Positions 26,141 through 33,928 of a stretch of DNA of 34,589 bases are shown in pieces. The stretch covers positions 1 through 34,589 of the forward strand of contig NZ_JALBWM010000044.1 in the NCBI RefSeq assembly GCF_023895975.1, given 5' to 3'. The notes under the pieces are model-generated. The model ran no database searches. It was not told where the DNA came from and worked only from the letters and a program-made list of their open reading frames with translations. The translations under genes were made by a program, and so were the position numbers. The stretch comes from Microbulbifer okhotskensis (GTDB lineage: Bacteria > Pseudomonadota > Gammaproteobacteria > Pseudomonadales > Cellvibrionaceae). Each line of letters begins with the position of its first letter. The stretch's first letter is position 1.

Positions 26141-26593
26141 ATGCGACAATTTTCCATCTTGGTCATTTTTGTTTTGGCCTTTGGCGGTGCCGCTGTTTTG
26201 TATGAGAAGGAAAGCCGTAAGGTCAAAGGTGTTTTGACTCAGATTACCGAATTGCAAGCGCAAATGGGAGACCTGCAAGCGGAAGTGAATAGGCTTAACA
26301 GTGAGCTTGAGGCGACAAAACTCGCCGATCGTCGCCGTCCCAACTTGAGCGCCATGGCCAGCCGTATCCGCCGTGAAGGCAACACCGCAGTAGCACCCAA
26401 GTCCCCAGTAGAAAAGAGGTTTGATAATTCACGCAACGTTATGGCATCGGACGTCACCGCAGCCCCCCCGGCTATCCAGTCCAATCGCCGTCATCCTGAG
26501 GATGAAAGTGAGTGGTCTCGCCCTTCGGTGGATGCAGATCAGTATCAAGAGCAGTCGGGTGAGCAGCCGGCGGTTGTCGATCCCTATCAGTAA
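26141..26593 (+). CDS. single-pass membrane protein with coiled coil, hypothetical
   Basis: A 150-residue protein with an N-terminal membrane anchor (residues 4-20, FSILVIFVLAFGGAAVL), then a coiled coil with leucine/valine heptads (about 25-62, LTQITELQAQMGDLQAEV), and then a low-complexity polar tail rich in Arg, Pro, Ser and Gln. The layout resembles the bitopic FtsB/FtsL type, but there is no sequence match that I can support, so no function is claimed. GGAG lies 9 nt before the ATG. It follows jetD by 185 bp and seems a separate unit. Confidence 0.6.
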   Translation: MRQFSILVIFVLAFGGAAVLYEKESRKVKGVLTQITELQAQMGDLQAEVNRLNSELEATKLADRRRPNLSAMASRIRREGNTAVAPKSPVEKRFDNSRNVMASDVTAAPPAIQSNRRHPEDESEWSRPSVDADQYQEQSGEQPAVVDPYQ

Positions 26594-26622
26594 TTTTTAC
26601 ATTGTTATTGATTCCCTCGCTG

Positions 26623-26669
26623 AAGCCCGCAAAATACCCGCCTCTCGCAGGTTAATATTTTGCGGGCTT
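26623..26669. terminator. long hairpin after the coiled-coil gene
   Basis: A perfect 14-bp inverted repeat pairs 26623-26636 (AAGCCCGCAAAATA) with 26656-26669 (TATTTTGCGGGCTT) around a 19-nt loop. It starts 29 nt after the upstream stop and lies about 55 nt before the next ATG. It may be a terminator or a transcript-end protector; there is no strong T run. Confidence 0.5.
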
Positions 26670-26686
26670 GCCGGTTCTGGCCGGCA
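26669..26686. other. second hairpin adjoining the long hairpin
   Basis: TGCCGG (26669-26674) pairs with CCGGCA (26681-26686) around a 6-nt loop, directly next to the 14-bp hairpin and 38 nt before the msrC start. It might tune msrC translation; this is speculation from position. Confidence 0.35.
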
Positions 26687-26724
26687 CTATTTGCATTCAG
26701 AGGTAGGCAAGGGGTGTTTAGGTT

Positions 26725-27198
26725 ATGTCACCGAGCAAGTTTTACACATCGTTAAATGGGCAACTCGAAGGGCTGCTCTCCTCCGAGCGGGACTGGCTGG
26801 CTAATACCGCCAATGCCAGTGCACTGCTGTTTATGGAAATTGAAGATATCAATTGGGCTGGCTTTTACTTCTTGCACAGCGATGAACTGCGCCTGGGGCC
26901 TTTCCAGGGCAAGCCTGCCTGTACTCGTATACCGGTGGGTGCCGGTGTCTGTGGTGCAGCGGTTTCCTCCGGTGAACCCCTGTTGGTGGAAGATGTACAC
27001 GCGTTTCCGGGACATATTGCCTGCGATGCGGTTTCCGCATCTGAAGTGGTGATCCCGCTGTATAACACGAGTGGGCGTTGCTTGGGGGTGTTGGATATCG
27101 ACAGCCCCACCGTCGGCCGCTTTAGTGAAGAGGATCTGGTGGGCCTGCAGGGTTTTGCCCAGATATTACTGAAATCGTCTGATTTACCAAAAGACTAA
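26725..27198 (+). CDS. msrC: free methionine-(R)-sulfoxide reductase, GAF domain
   Basis: A 157-residue single GAF-domain protein of the fRMsr (YebR/MsrC) family, which reduces free methionine-(R)-sulfoxide with thioredoxin. The three family cysteines are at residues 66 (GKPACTRIP), 76 (GAGVCGAA) and 100 (GHIACDA); the spacing of 10 and 24 equals E. coli Cys84, Cys94 and Cys118. The NWAGFYFL and LGVLDIDSP segments are conserved. Its TAA overlaps the ATG of the next gene (TAATG), so the two are probably translated together. Confidence 0.93.
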   Translation: MSPSKFYTSLNGQLEGLLSSERDWLANTANASALLFMEIEDINWAGFYFLHSDELRLGPFQGKPACTRIPVGAGVCGAAVSSGEPLLVEDVHAFPGHIACDAVSASEVVIPLYNTSGRCLGVLDIDSPTVGRFSEEDLVGLQGFAQILLKSSDLPKD

Positions 27199-27944
27199 TG
27201 GCACTGCTCTGGCAGAGGCAGGTTGACGGCACCCATTACCAGGTGCGCAATCACGGCGCGAGTGTCCGTCTTTACAGTAATGGGGTTTTTCACTCCCAGT
27301 GGAATCCCCGCGATCCCCTCAAGGGTTCCCTGTGGGAGCTATTGCTGTTACCGGCGTTTTTCCTTCCTGAGAATCGACTGAATTCGGTATTGATACTCGG
27401 TGTGGGCGGTGGCGCACTGATTCGTTTGCTGCAGGCGTTTACCTCGGCTAAACATATCGTTGGGGTGGATCTGGACCCGGTCCATCTGGATGTTGCCCGT
27501 CGCTTTTTTGGCGTGCGCAATGTGGAGCTGGTGTGTGCCGATGCCTGCGATTATGTGCGCGACCATCTCAGCCAGTCATCCCATCAGCCCTTCGATCTGG
27601 TGATCGATGACCTGTTTGGGCACGGTGATGGTGTGGCACAGCGCGCAGTGGCCGCCGATAAGTACTGGTGTTCCAGCTTGATGCGGTTACTACATCGCGA
27701 TGGAGTGCTGGTCAGCAACTTTGCTGATCGTGCGGAACTGCAAGGCAGTGCCTGGCGCCATAAGGCTATGCGCCAGCGCTTAAAAGGCGTTTGGATGGCA
27801 GATATGTCCCAGTACGAAAATCACATATTGGCGGTCAGTAGAAAGGCCCTGCGCAAAAGTGAGCTGATGGATCGGGCTCCTGAAAAGATTAATCCAGCCA
27901 ACCCCGGTCGGCGCCTGGACTTCAGAATGCGCCAACTGCGCTGA
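27198..27944 (+). CDS. spermidine synthase-like SAM-fold methyltransferase
   Basis: A 248-residue protein with the spermidine-synthase-like class I SAM fold. SVLILGVGGGALIRLL (about 63-78) is the nucleotide-binding loop, followed by HIVGVDLDPVHLDVAR (acidic residue after strand 2) and FDLVIDDLFGHGDG. The N-terminal beta domain is short and the polyamine-binding pattern of true SpeE is not evident. It may act as an aminopropyltransferase or another SAM enzyme. Coupling to msrC by a one-base overlap suggests a shared role, but none is known to me. Confidence 0.72.
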   Translation: MALLWQRQVDGTHYQVRNHGASVRLYSNGVFHSQWNPRDPLKGSLWELLLLPAFFLPENRLNSVLILGVGGGALIRLLQAFTSAKHIVGVDLDPVHLDVARRFFGVRNVELVCADACDYVRDHLSQSSHQPFDLVIDDLFGHGDGVAQRAVAADKYWCSSLMRLLHRDGVLVSNFADRAELQGSAWRHKAMRQRLKGVWMADMSQYENHILAVSRKALRKSELMDRAPEKINPANPGRRLDFRMRQLR

Positions 27945-28054
27945 TCCTCGCTGCTCAACAAATCTCTGTCGCTTCAATGATGATATTCATTGGCGCCCTT
28001 TGTCACCCCGTGTCTATACTGATTAGGAGTGAAGTGTTCTGCCGGGATCAATTG

Positions 28055-28510
28055 ATGCGGTACAAAACTGTTGAGGAAGTGATTCAGGAAGGAAGGGATT
28101 TTCATGCCAAATTGGCGCTGCAGTACGAAGAGTATGAGCAGCTTGCCACCAATGAGCGGGTTGAGTTGCTGCTGGATCAGCTGCGACGAAGGGAAGACTC
28201 CATGAAGCATTCATTGGAGAACTTCCATGCAGACCTGCCGCCGGGGGCCCTGCATACCTGGGTGCAGTTTGCACCGGAAGGACGCGAGAAAGAGTTTTTA
28301 CAGCGCTTGCGTGGAATCAATCTCGAAGATTTGCAGCAGATTGCGAAGCTGGCAATGGATATCGAGATCTACCTAGCCGATCAGTATCGCGACTTGGCGC
28401 AGGGTGCTGAAACGCCTTCAGCGCGAGATGCTTTTGAGCGTTTGCGACAATTGGAGGAGTTGGAAGAGCATACGCTTTCCATGAACTTGTTTAATTTACG
28501 AGATTACTAA
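28055..28510 (+). CDS. possible ferritin-like helical protein, hypothetical
   Basis: From the ATG at 28055 this is a 151-residue, all-helical, charged protein. EEYEQL, a Glu/His-containing helix (REDSMKHSLENF), DIEIYLADQYRDLA and ELEEHTLSMNLFN give repeated E..H spacings that recall four-helix ferritin-like or rubrerythrin-like folds. No metal site is proven. An in-frame ATG at 27977 would add 26 residues of hydrophobic, unconserved-looking sequence; GCCGGGA before 28055 and the better amino acid composition favour the later start. It ends 43 bp from a convergent gene, with a hairpin between. Confidence 0.6.
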   Translation: MRYKTVEEVIQEGRDFHAKLALQYEEYEQLATNERVELLLDQLRRREDSMKHSLENFHADLPPGALHTWVQFAPEGREKEFLQRLRGINLEDLQQIAKLAMDIEIYLADQYRDLAQGAETPSARDAFERLRQLEELEEHTLSMNLFNLRDY

Positions 28511-28543
28511 TTCTCAGGCGACTGCTAACTATTGTACTGCCCA

Positions 28544-28566
28544 GCCTGCGCCCTAGGGGCGCAGGC
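28544..28566. terminator. hairpin between convergent genes
   Basis: GCCTGCGCCC (28544-28553) and GGGCGCAGGC (28557-28566) form a perfect 10-bp stem around TAG, which contains the stop of the minus-strand methyltransferase gene. The hairpin therefore overlaps the end of that gene and lies about 34 nt past the end of the plus-strand gene. No T run is present; a bidirectional end structure is the likely role. Confidence 0.45.
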
Positions 28567-29569
28567 GATACACGCAAAAACCTTGCTCTTTGGTGATCAG
28601 CTCTACTTGTGAAAAGTAGCGCGGCCCTTTTTTTGCGAGGGGAATAAATTCATTAACAACAAATATTGCCGTACCGGAATCTTTCAGTATCCGAGCGCTC
28701 TGCTGCAAAAAACGGTCTGTTAAATCGCCCTCCACCTGAAAACCCTGGTGAAATGGGGGGTTGCACAATATCAGATCGGCAATTTCACTCTGTAGCTCAG
28801 ATCCCGCATCAGAGGGCACGACAATGCCATCTATATCCTGGACGGCAAAATTCTTGCGACAGGCCAGTAACGCCGCCGCATTGTTGTCGGTGGCAGTAAA
28901 GTGGAAGTCCCCCAGCGCTGCAAGCTGCACACTTAGGTAGCCGTAACCACAGCCGAGATCGACAATGCGCGCACGGTCTCGGGGAAGCTCTGTGGTTAGC
29001 TGTTGTGCTAGGAGAGCGCTGCCCTTGTCGATTTTGTTCCAGCCAAACACCCCAGGTTTGGTGTACAGCTTGCCGATTTCAGGCAGGACCTGCAGTTCGG
29101 TGTATTCAAATTCCCCGACTGATTTGTCTTGCTCGACATGGGTAATCAAGTTGCTGCTGACATACTCGTTACCGTGCTTTTTCAGGTGTTTCTCAATACC
29201 TAAGTGCTCGGCAACTGTCACGGCATAGCTTTTGATTCCGCTCTGTTTCCCCCCGAGTAGTACCAGCTCTCCCCCTTCACCGAGAAAGTGTGGGGCCTGA
29301 TTAATGATGTGGTGCACCACCGCTTTCTCTTTCGACACGGTGTAGACGACTCGTCGATATTTGCGGTCGAGTTCCTCGAAGTGGAAGTCGTTAAAGAAGT
29401 TCCGTTTCACCGTATTTTCGGCGAGTTCGGCAATATCCCAGCGGTTGCTGAGCAAATCGCCGGGAAAATGAAACCCCGTTTGGTGTAAGAGGGGTTTGCT
29501 ATTTTCGTCGGCGACCCACAGGGTTTCCTCTGGGGCCTGGACGAGTTCCTGATGTAGAAGGGCAGACAT
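28553..29569 (-). CDS. RsmC/RlmG-like rRNA guanine methyltransferase
   Basis: A 338-residue protein with the two-domain layout of RsmC, the 16S rRNA m2G1207 methyltransferase: an N-terminal degenerate Rossmann domain, then a C-terminal SAM domain with VDLGCGYGYLS (about 203-213), TATDNN and the catalytic NPPFHQG (270-276) that binds the exocyclic guanine amine. RsmC (343 residues) and RlmG (23S G1835, about 378) share the NPPFH motif; the length favours RsmC. It is followed upstream by rsuA, another rRNA modification gene, with a 6-bp gap. Confidence 0.8.
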   Translation of the reverse strand: MSALLHQELVQAPEETLWVADENSKPLLHQTGFHFPGDLLSNRWDIAELAENTVKRNFFNDFHFEELDRKYRRVVYTVSKEKAVVHHIINQAPHFLGEGGELVLLGGKQSGIKSYAVTVAEHLGIEKHLKKHGNEYVSSNLITHVEQDKSVGEFEYTELQVLPEIGKLYTKPGVFGWNKIDKGSALLAQQLTTELPRDRARIVDLGCGYGYLSVQLAALGDFHFTATDNNAAALLACRKNFAVQDIDGIVVPSDAGSELQSEIADLILCNPPFHQGFQVEGDLTDRFLQQSARILKDSGTAIFVVNEFIPLAKKGPRYFSQVELITKEQGFCVYRLRP

Positions 29570-29575
29570 GTATTT

Positions 29576-30292
29576 TTATTTGATAGAGGTTATTTCTTCC
29601 GAGCTGAGGAGGCGATAGTCACCTTCTTGTAGCTCTTCATCCAAAATGATTCCGCCGATCTTCTCCCTGTGCAACTCAACGACTTTATTACCCAGAGCCG
29701 CAAACATGCGTTTGACCTGATGATAGCGCCCTTCACCAATGGTGATGCGCACTTCATTGGCAAAGAGGATCTCCAGCTTGGCGGGCTTGGTTCTCTTTTC
29801 TTCATTATTGAGCCAGATACCTTTGGCAAACTTTGCCACGGCATCTTCCTCAATTTTTTCAGCCAGTAGAGCGTAGTAGGTCTTTTCGCAATGGTGGCTT
29901 GGCGAGGTTACCTTATGAGACCACTGGCCGTCATCGGTAAGTAGTACTAGCCCTGTGGTATCAATGTCCAGGCGCCCGGCGACATGCAGCCTGGACTTAT
30001 TCGGTTCGTCGATCAAGTCCAGCACGGTGGGATGTTCGCCGTCTTTGGTGGCACTCACGTAACCCAAAGGCTTGTTCAGCATAATGTAACGAGGTCCCGG
30101 CTCGTGCAGGGGCTCATCATCCAGGCACAGCTCGTCACTGAGTTGTATCTTGGTAGATGCGCTAGTGACTATTTCCCCATTCACAGTAATGCGCCCCGCC
30201 CAGGCGGCGCGCTTTACATCGGTGCGGGATAGGTCGGTGACCTGGCTGACCGCTTTATCTAGACGAATTAGGTTAGCCAATTTTACGTTCAC
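29576..30292 (-). CDS. rsuA: 16S rRNA pseudouridine-516 synthase
   Basis: RsuA isomerises U516 of 16S rRNA. The 238-residue protein has an N-terminal S4-type RNA-binding domain (RLDKAV... VNGEIV) and the catalytic core [10 protein letters not shown] with Asp109, then [10 protein letters not shown] and [16 protein letters not shown], which closely match E. coli RsuA. The listed GTG start overlaps the end of folD by 20 bp; a TTG in the same frame at 30280 would give a shorter N-terminus close to that of E. coli. It lies between folD and the RsmC-like gene, so translational coupling is likely. Confidence 0.93.
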   Translation of the reverse strand: MNVKLANLIRLDKAVSQVTDLSRTDVKRAAWAGRITVNGEIVTSASTKIQLSDELCLDDEPLHEPGPRYIMLNKPLGYVSATKDGEHPTVLDLIDEPNKSRLHVAGRLDIDTTGLVLLTDDGQWSHKVTSPSHHCEKTYYALLAEKIEEDAVAKFAKGIWLNNEEKRTKPAKLEILFANEVRITIGEGRYHQVKRMFAALGNKVVELHREKIGGIILDEELQEGDYRLLSSEEITSIK

Positions 30293-31118
30293 CGGAATCG
30301 ACAGATTGATAGATCAGGGTATTAATAGTCATGGGGCCAACACCACCGGGCACTGGGGTGTAAGCGGCAACGCGCTCAGTCAGCGGGTCCAGTTCGATAT
30401 CGCCCACACCACCAGGGTGGTAGCCGGCATCGACAACCACTGCGCCATCTTTAATCCACTCAGCCTTGATAAATTCCGGTTTACCTACAGCCCCCACCAC
30501 GATATCGGCGCGGCGGATATGCTCGGCCAGATTCTGGGTGCGGGAGTGGCAGATGGTCACGGTGGCATTAGCATTTAGTAGCATCGCCGCCATCGGCTTA
30601 CCCAGAATGGGGCTGCGGCCCACAACAACGGCGTGCTTGCCTTCCATTTCAATATTGTAGGCTTCCAATAGGCGCATAATGCCTTTAGGTGTGGCACAGC
30701 CATAGGCCTCCTCCCCCATTGCCATGCGGCCAAAGCCCAAGCAGGTGACTCCATCTACATCCTTCTCTAGGCTGATAGCGTCGAAACAGGCGCGCTCATC
30801 AATCTGCGCTGGTACCGGGTGTTGCAGCAGGATGCCGTGGACATTGGGGTTGGTGTTGAGCTCATCGATTTTGGCGAGCAGTTGCTCAGTGGTAGTAGAG
30901 GAGGGCAGTTCTACTTGCAGGGAGTCCATGCCGATACGGTGGCAGGCGTTGCCCTTCATCTTTACGTAAGTAGCGGAAGCGGGGTCACCACCCACCAGGA
31001 TGGTCGCCAGGATAGGCGTTTGGCCGCCACTCTTTTCCTTTAGTGCGGCTACCCGAGCCGAGAGTTCCTCTTCCGTTTTCTGTGCTAGGGCCTTGCCATC
31101 CAGAACCAGTGCAGACAT
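30273..31118 (-). CDS. folD: bifunctional methylenetetrahydrofolate dehydrogenase/cyclohydrolase
   Basis: FolD converts 5,10-methylene-THF to 10-formyl-THF in one-carbon metabolism, using NADP. The 281-residue length matches the family. YVKMK with the catalytic Lys55, [15 protein letters not shown], the NADP-binding [14 protein letters not shown] and [11 protein letters not shown] are all present. The ATG at 31118 is preceded by GAGATAG and starts the conserved MSALVLDGK; a TTG at 31136 is less likely. It is followed by rsuA. Confidence 0.97.
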   Translation of the reverse strand: MSALVLDGKALAQKTEEELSARVAALKEKSGGQTPILATILVGGDPASATYVKMKGNACHRIGMDSLQVELPSSTTTEQLLAKIDELNTNPNVHGILLQHPVPAQIDERACFDAISLEKDVDGVTCLGFGRMAMGEEAYGCATPKGIMRLLEAYNIEMEGKHAVVVGRSPILGKPMAAMLLNANATVTICHSRTQNLAEHIRRADIVVGAVGKPEFIKAEWIKDGAVVVDAGYHPGGVGDIELDPLTERVAAYTPVPGGVGPMTINTLIYQSVDSGERKIG

Positions 31119-31347
31119 AGATACTATCTCTAACAATAAAAAATCGAGTACTAATAGACCGGAGTCTGCTTCAGCGCCTACTGTATATAGAAGGGCGGAA
31201 GCGGGCGGCTTTTTTGGAGCTGCTTACTATTTAACCGGTCGGTTTCGTGAAGTGTGCCATTTTCGCACAGGTTGGGAATAATTTCGCCACTTCGGGGCCT
31301 AGATAGGCAAAAGGATAAACTTCTTAAAAAATAATAGCTTAGAAGCG
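31119..31347. other. spacer between folD and the tRNA promoter
   Basis: Part of a 341-bp gap without a gene between the folD start and tRNA-Pro. It should contain the minus-strand folD promoter, but no convincing -35/-10 pair was picked out by eye. I see no coding sequence or repeat in it. Confidence 0.4.
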
Positions 31348-31376
31348 TTGACACAGGTCTGGGGGATCAGTACTAT
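31348..31376 (+). promoter_or_regulatory. strong sigma-70-type promoter of the tRNA cluster
   Basis: TTGACA at 31348-31353, a 17-bp spacer and TACTAT at 31371-31376 make a near-consensus promoter, 83 nt before tRNA-Pro. The bases after the -10 (GCGCGCAC) form a GC-rich discriminator, the feature that makes stable-RNA promoters sensitive to ppGpp in E. coli. The stringent-control part is inference from that feature. Confidence 0.75.
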
Positions 31377-31459
31377 GCGCGCACTTCGTAACTAACGCGA
31401 TCTAAACAACCACCCCAAGGGCGGTAACCCAGATTAAGGAAGTGCGAATAATTGGAAAA

Positions 31460-31536
31460 CGGGGCATAGCGCAGTCTGGTAGCGCGCCTGCTTTGGGAGC
31501 AGGATGTCGGGGGTTCGAATCCCTCTGCCCCGACCA
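31460..31536 (+). tRNA. tRNA-Pro (TGG)
   Basis: A complete 77-nt cloverleaf with CCA encoded. The acceptor CGGGGCA pairs with TGCCCCG, the anticodon stem CCTGC/GCAGG surrounds the loop TTTGGGA, and the anticodon TGG is at 31494-31496. It has the T-loop GTTCGAATC. It is the first gene of the Pro-Arg-His cluster behind the strong promoter. Confidence 0.96.
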
Positions 31537-31554
31537 ATTCACCGGGTTTACCTT

Positions 31555-31631
31555 GCGCCCGTAGCTCAGCTGGATAGAGCATCCGCCTTCTAAGCGGATG
31601 GTCGCAGGTTCGAGTCCTGCCGGGCGTGCCA
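31555..31631 (+). tRNA. tRNA-Arg (TCT)
   Basis: A complete 77-nt tRNA with encoded CCA. The acceptor GCGCCCG pairs with CGGGCGT (one G:U), the anticodon stem TCCGC/GCGGA holds the loop CTTCTAA, and the anticodon TCT is at 31589-31591, reading AGA/AGG. It lies 18 nt after tRNA-Pro on the same strand. Confidence 0.95.
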
Positions 31632-31746
31632 TCTTAACAAGATGGGCTGGTTTGGCAAAAAAGACTTAGTCTGAAGCTAGATTGGCTGCAAGAGATGTCC
31701 GGTACTCAGTACTGCCGTAAGGTGCTGAAGTATATATCACTACTAT

Positions 31747-31823
31747 GGTGGCCGTAGCTCAGTTGGTAGAGCACAGGATTGTGATTCCTGATGTCGCGGG
31801 TTCGAAACCCGTCGGCCACCCCA
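31747..31823 (+). tRNA. tRNA-His (GTG), likely integration site of the adjacent element
   Basis: Starts GGTGGCC with the extra 5' G (G-1) typical of tRNA-His and ends CCACCCCA. The anticodon stem CAGGA/TCCTG holds TTGTGAT, anticodon GTG at 31781-31783. It is very similar to E. coli tRNA-His. The gene sits 115 nt after tRNA-Arg. A tyrosine integrase gene ends 37 nt beyond its 3' end, so the tRNA end is the probable attachment site; the second copy of the att core lies outside the window. Confidence 0.95.
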
Positions 31824-31852
31824 AATACTTCCTTGTTTATCAAGGACTTAAA

Positions 31853-31876
31853 GCCTCGCCTAGTGCGGGGTTTTTT
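31853..31876 (+). terminator. intrinsic terminator of the tRNA cluster
   Basis: CCTCGC (31854-31859) pairs with GCGGGG (31865-31870) around CTAGT, followed by TTTTTT (31871-31876). This is a textbook rho-independent terminator on the plus strand, 30 nt after tRNA-His. It overlaps the last codons of the integrase gene on the opposite strand, so the host terminator or an element-borne copy of it is part of the integrase 3' end. Confidence 0.8.
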
Positions 31877-32930
31877 CGTTTTTGGCCTTGTGGTGCCAAT
31901 CCTTGGTGCCAATTCTGGTTTTATTGAGTGTATCTACGTGGTCTGGAGTGCGATTGTAGCGCTCAGCCATGGATCTTGTTTTATGCCCGGAGAAGCGCTG
32001 AGCGTCACCCTCAAAATCGGAGATCGCCTTAATTTTTAGGTCATGAAACCGAAAGCGCTTCTTAATTACTCCACCCTCTAGGGCTGCACGCTGCTCCCTT
32101 TGCCAGGCAGCATTGAATCCGGTGCGGGTGTATCCTCGACCGGTACGACCTCTTAGTATGTGGGAAGTTTGCACCTTGGTTTGGGTGTTGGCGGACAGGG
32201 CCATTTCAACGGCTTCTTTTAATCGGGGCGACCATAACTTTATTTGTTGTTTTCCCGTCTTAGCTTGAACAATTAATAATCCCTCTTCCCGAATGTGCTC
32301 AGTCGAGAGGGCGAGTACATCCTGTTGGCGCGCGGCGCACAGGTAGGCTATCTCCATTGCACACTGGTGCATGAGGTGACCCTTTGCACCTAAAAATCCC
32401 CAAAAAGCGTCATACTCCCAGTCTTCAACATACCGGCCTCCAGGGCCTTCCGGCATCGGCTTCACCGAATTACATGGGTTGCTGATATTTACCAGGCCGC
32501 GGCTCTTTCCCCAGGTCATTATTATTCCGAGGAACGTCTTTTCTCGATTAGCTGCCGTAGGGTATTCGGCCCCGCGCGCATCCAGAAACATCTGAATGAT
32601 AGGGGAGGTGATAGTGTCGGGGTCCATATCGCCAAACACTTTACGAATTCGCTTGCTGTAGCGCTCATAGTCTCGCTGTGTACTGGGCTTTAGGTGCTTG
32701 GTGTACTGAGGGGAGGCAAGGTAGAGGTCAATTAAGTCATTCACAGTGGTGTTTTTGACCTCTAGGCCAGCCTGCCAGCGCTCATAAGCTGCCCACACTT
32801 CAGATCGACTGGCGTCAGGGGCGGCCAAATGTTGAATCGGGTATCCACGCCTGCGTACTCGATATCCACGCGGGTATCGCACAACATAGGGTGGCATCCA
32901 AATGTTTTCAGGTTTTCTGAGTCTCCCCAT
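31860..32930 (-). CDS. phage-type tyrosine integrase
   Basis: A 356-residue tyrosine recombinase that should catalyse site-specific integration at tRNA-His. It has an N-terminal arm-binding region, a core-binding SAM-like domain (about 60-150) and the catalytic domain. Catalytic residues visible are Arg201 (CAARQQD), Lys224 (QAKTGK), His296 in HDLK, His316 (FSGHKT) and Tyr325 (AERYNR). The usual HxxR is HDLK, an Arg-to-Lys change that I recall in a phage integrase group of gammaproteobacteria, so it need not be inactive. The gene ends at the tRNA, and its ATG overlaps the DUF4224 stop as TAATG. Confidence 0.92.
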   Translation of the reverse strand: MGRLRKPENIWMPPYVVRYPRGYRVRRRGYPIQHLAAPDASRSEVWAAYERWQAGLEVKNTTVNDLIDLYLASPQYTKHLKPSTQRDYERYSKRIRKVFGDMDPDTITSPIIQMFLDARGAEYPTAANREKTFLGIIMTWGKSRGLVNISNPCNSVKPMPEGPGGRYVEDWEYDAFWGFLGAKGHLMHQCAMEIAYLCAARQQDVLALSTEHIREEGLLIVQAKTGKQQIKLWSPRLKEAVEMALSANTQTKVQTSHILRGRTGRGYTRTGFNAAWQREQRAALEGGVIKKRFRFHDLKIKAISDFEGDAQRFSGHKTRSMAERYNRTPDHVDTLNKTRIGTKDWHHKAKNEKTPH

Positions 32931-33148
32931 TAACTGGCGGCCTCTAGATTGAATCCAAGTGGGAGCAATTTATCCTTTGGCCGTGAAGCCAATTTGGACT
33001 GGTTGACCATGGCCCAGGTTACTGCAGGAGTGCCATCCTTGCGGCGCACATAGGGAATTTGATTCTCCTCTAACACCAACTTCTGTGCTTCGGAGGACTT
33101 TGCGCCAGTCAATCTACGCAACTGTGCATCGGTAAGTATCTCGCTCAT
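32930..33148 (-). CDS. DUF4224 family phage protein
   Basis: A 72-residue protein with the DUF4224 pattern: LTDAQLRRLTGAKSSEAQ near residues 5-22, then the short strand IPYVRRKDGTPAVTW. The family is almost always found next to phage integrases, and a small DNA-binding or excision-accessory role is plausible but unproven. AGGAAAGG precedes its ATG, and its stop overlaps the integrase start, so the two are coupled. Confidence 0.85.
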   Translation of the reverse strand: MSEILTDAQLRRLTGAKSSEAQKLVLEENQIPYVRRKDGTPAVTWAMVNQSKLASRPKDKLLPLGFNLEAAS

Positions 33149-33164
33149 AATCCTTTCCTGTAGG

Positions 33165-33221
33165 CTAAGGAGCGACCGAAGCCGCTATCTCACCCTCGAC
33201 AATTCCAGTTTGCATTTTCAT
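33165..33221 (-). CDS. possible 18-residue small ORF in the phage operon
   Basis: An ATG at 33221 overlaps the stop of the upstream gene as ATGA and opens 18 codons (MKMQTGIVEGEIAASVAP) that stop 16 nt before the DUF4224 ATG. The tight coupling is typical of phage operons. It is too short to assign, and it may be only part of the spacer. Confidence 0.3.
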   Translation of the reverse strand: MKMQTGIVEGEIAASVAP

Positions 33222-33928
33222 GCTGCCACCCCTATCTGCTGTTCTATTCGGCGAAATTCAACAACCCATACCCATGGGTTTTGATCCCAGCTGTCACTGC
33301 TATAGATAGATTCCCAAAGCCTGCGGAATGCAGGGAGCGGCTTCTCATACCAACCACAAAATTGAGCGGCTGCGGATTCTGGGCCGTCCACACCCTCGGC
33401 CTTTGCATCTGCTTCACTGATGTCCTGAATACGCTCAACGCGAACATAGGTTATTTCTAAGTGGATACGGCTGGCCCAGCGGGGCATGTGGATTGAGGGT
33501 GTATCATTTCCTTCCTGGGCTGATTTGGGCATGGTCCAGCTTTCAGCGATGTCGTCATCCCTGAAGAATTCGAAACTACCATCAGCTAAATACTCTACCT
33601 GCACATCCCCGCAGTCACAGATGTCCATTGCGCATGAATGAGAAATGGAAGGCTTCCAGGCTTCGCGCACCCACAGGCGGTCACCGGGCTCACCCAGAGG
33701 GCAGTTAATGTCGACAAATCTGCTTTGCCAGGCACTATTTATCTCTTGATATAAAGAGCGGCCCGCAGGCAAACCACCGATTTGTTTGATAGCTTCCTTA
33801 TTGCTTAAGCCATTAAATGGCTGCGGTTTTATTGGCCTGCGCATCTGGGTTTTACGGCCATCCAGAATTGCACGCACCATATCTCCATTAAATAAAATTG
33901 GTTTTTCTGTTATGACCGAGTTAATCAT
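33218..33928 (-). CDS. ASCH-like phage protein
   Basis: The 236-residue protein begins EKPILFNGDMVRAILDGRKTQ, and contains CPLGEPGDRLWVREAW (about 92-107), PSIHMPRWASRIHLEITYVRVERI and WVWVVEFRRIE near the end. These segments are the pattern of an ASCH-domain phage family, an RNA-binding-like PUA-related fold, sometimes loosely called morphogenetic protein. Function is not established. The ATG at 33928 overlaps the stop of the upstream gene by 8 bp; an open frame upstream to 34084 is not used. Confidence 0.8.
   Translation of the reverse strand: MINSVITEKPILFNGDMVRAILDGRKTQMRRPIKPQPFNGLSNKEAIKQIGGLPAGRSLYQEINSAWQSRFVDINCPLGEPGDRLWVREAWKPSISHSCAMDICDCGDVQVEYLADGSFEFFRDDDIAESWTMPKSAQEGNDTPSIHMPRWASRIHLEITYVRVERIQDISEADAKAEGVDGPESAAAQFCGWYEKPLPAFRRLWESIYSSDSWDQNPWVWVVEFRRIEQQIGVAA

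Noticed and set aside
31373..31912. Short minus-strand reading frames across the tRNA genes (for example at 31402-31632)
   Set aside because: They are antisense to tRNA-Pro, tRNA-Arg and tRNA-His. Such frames are well-known false predictions in tRNA clusters; the tRNA cloverleafs explain the sequence.
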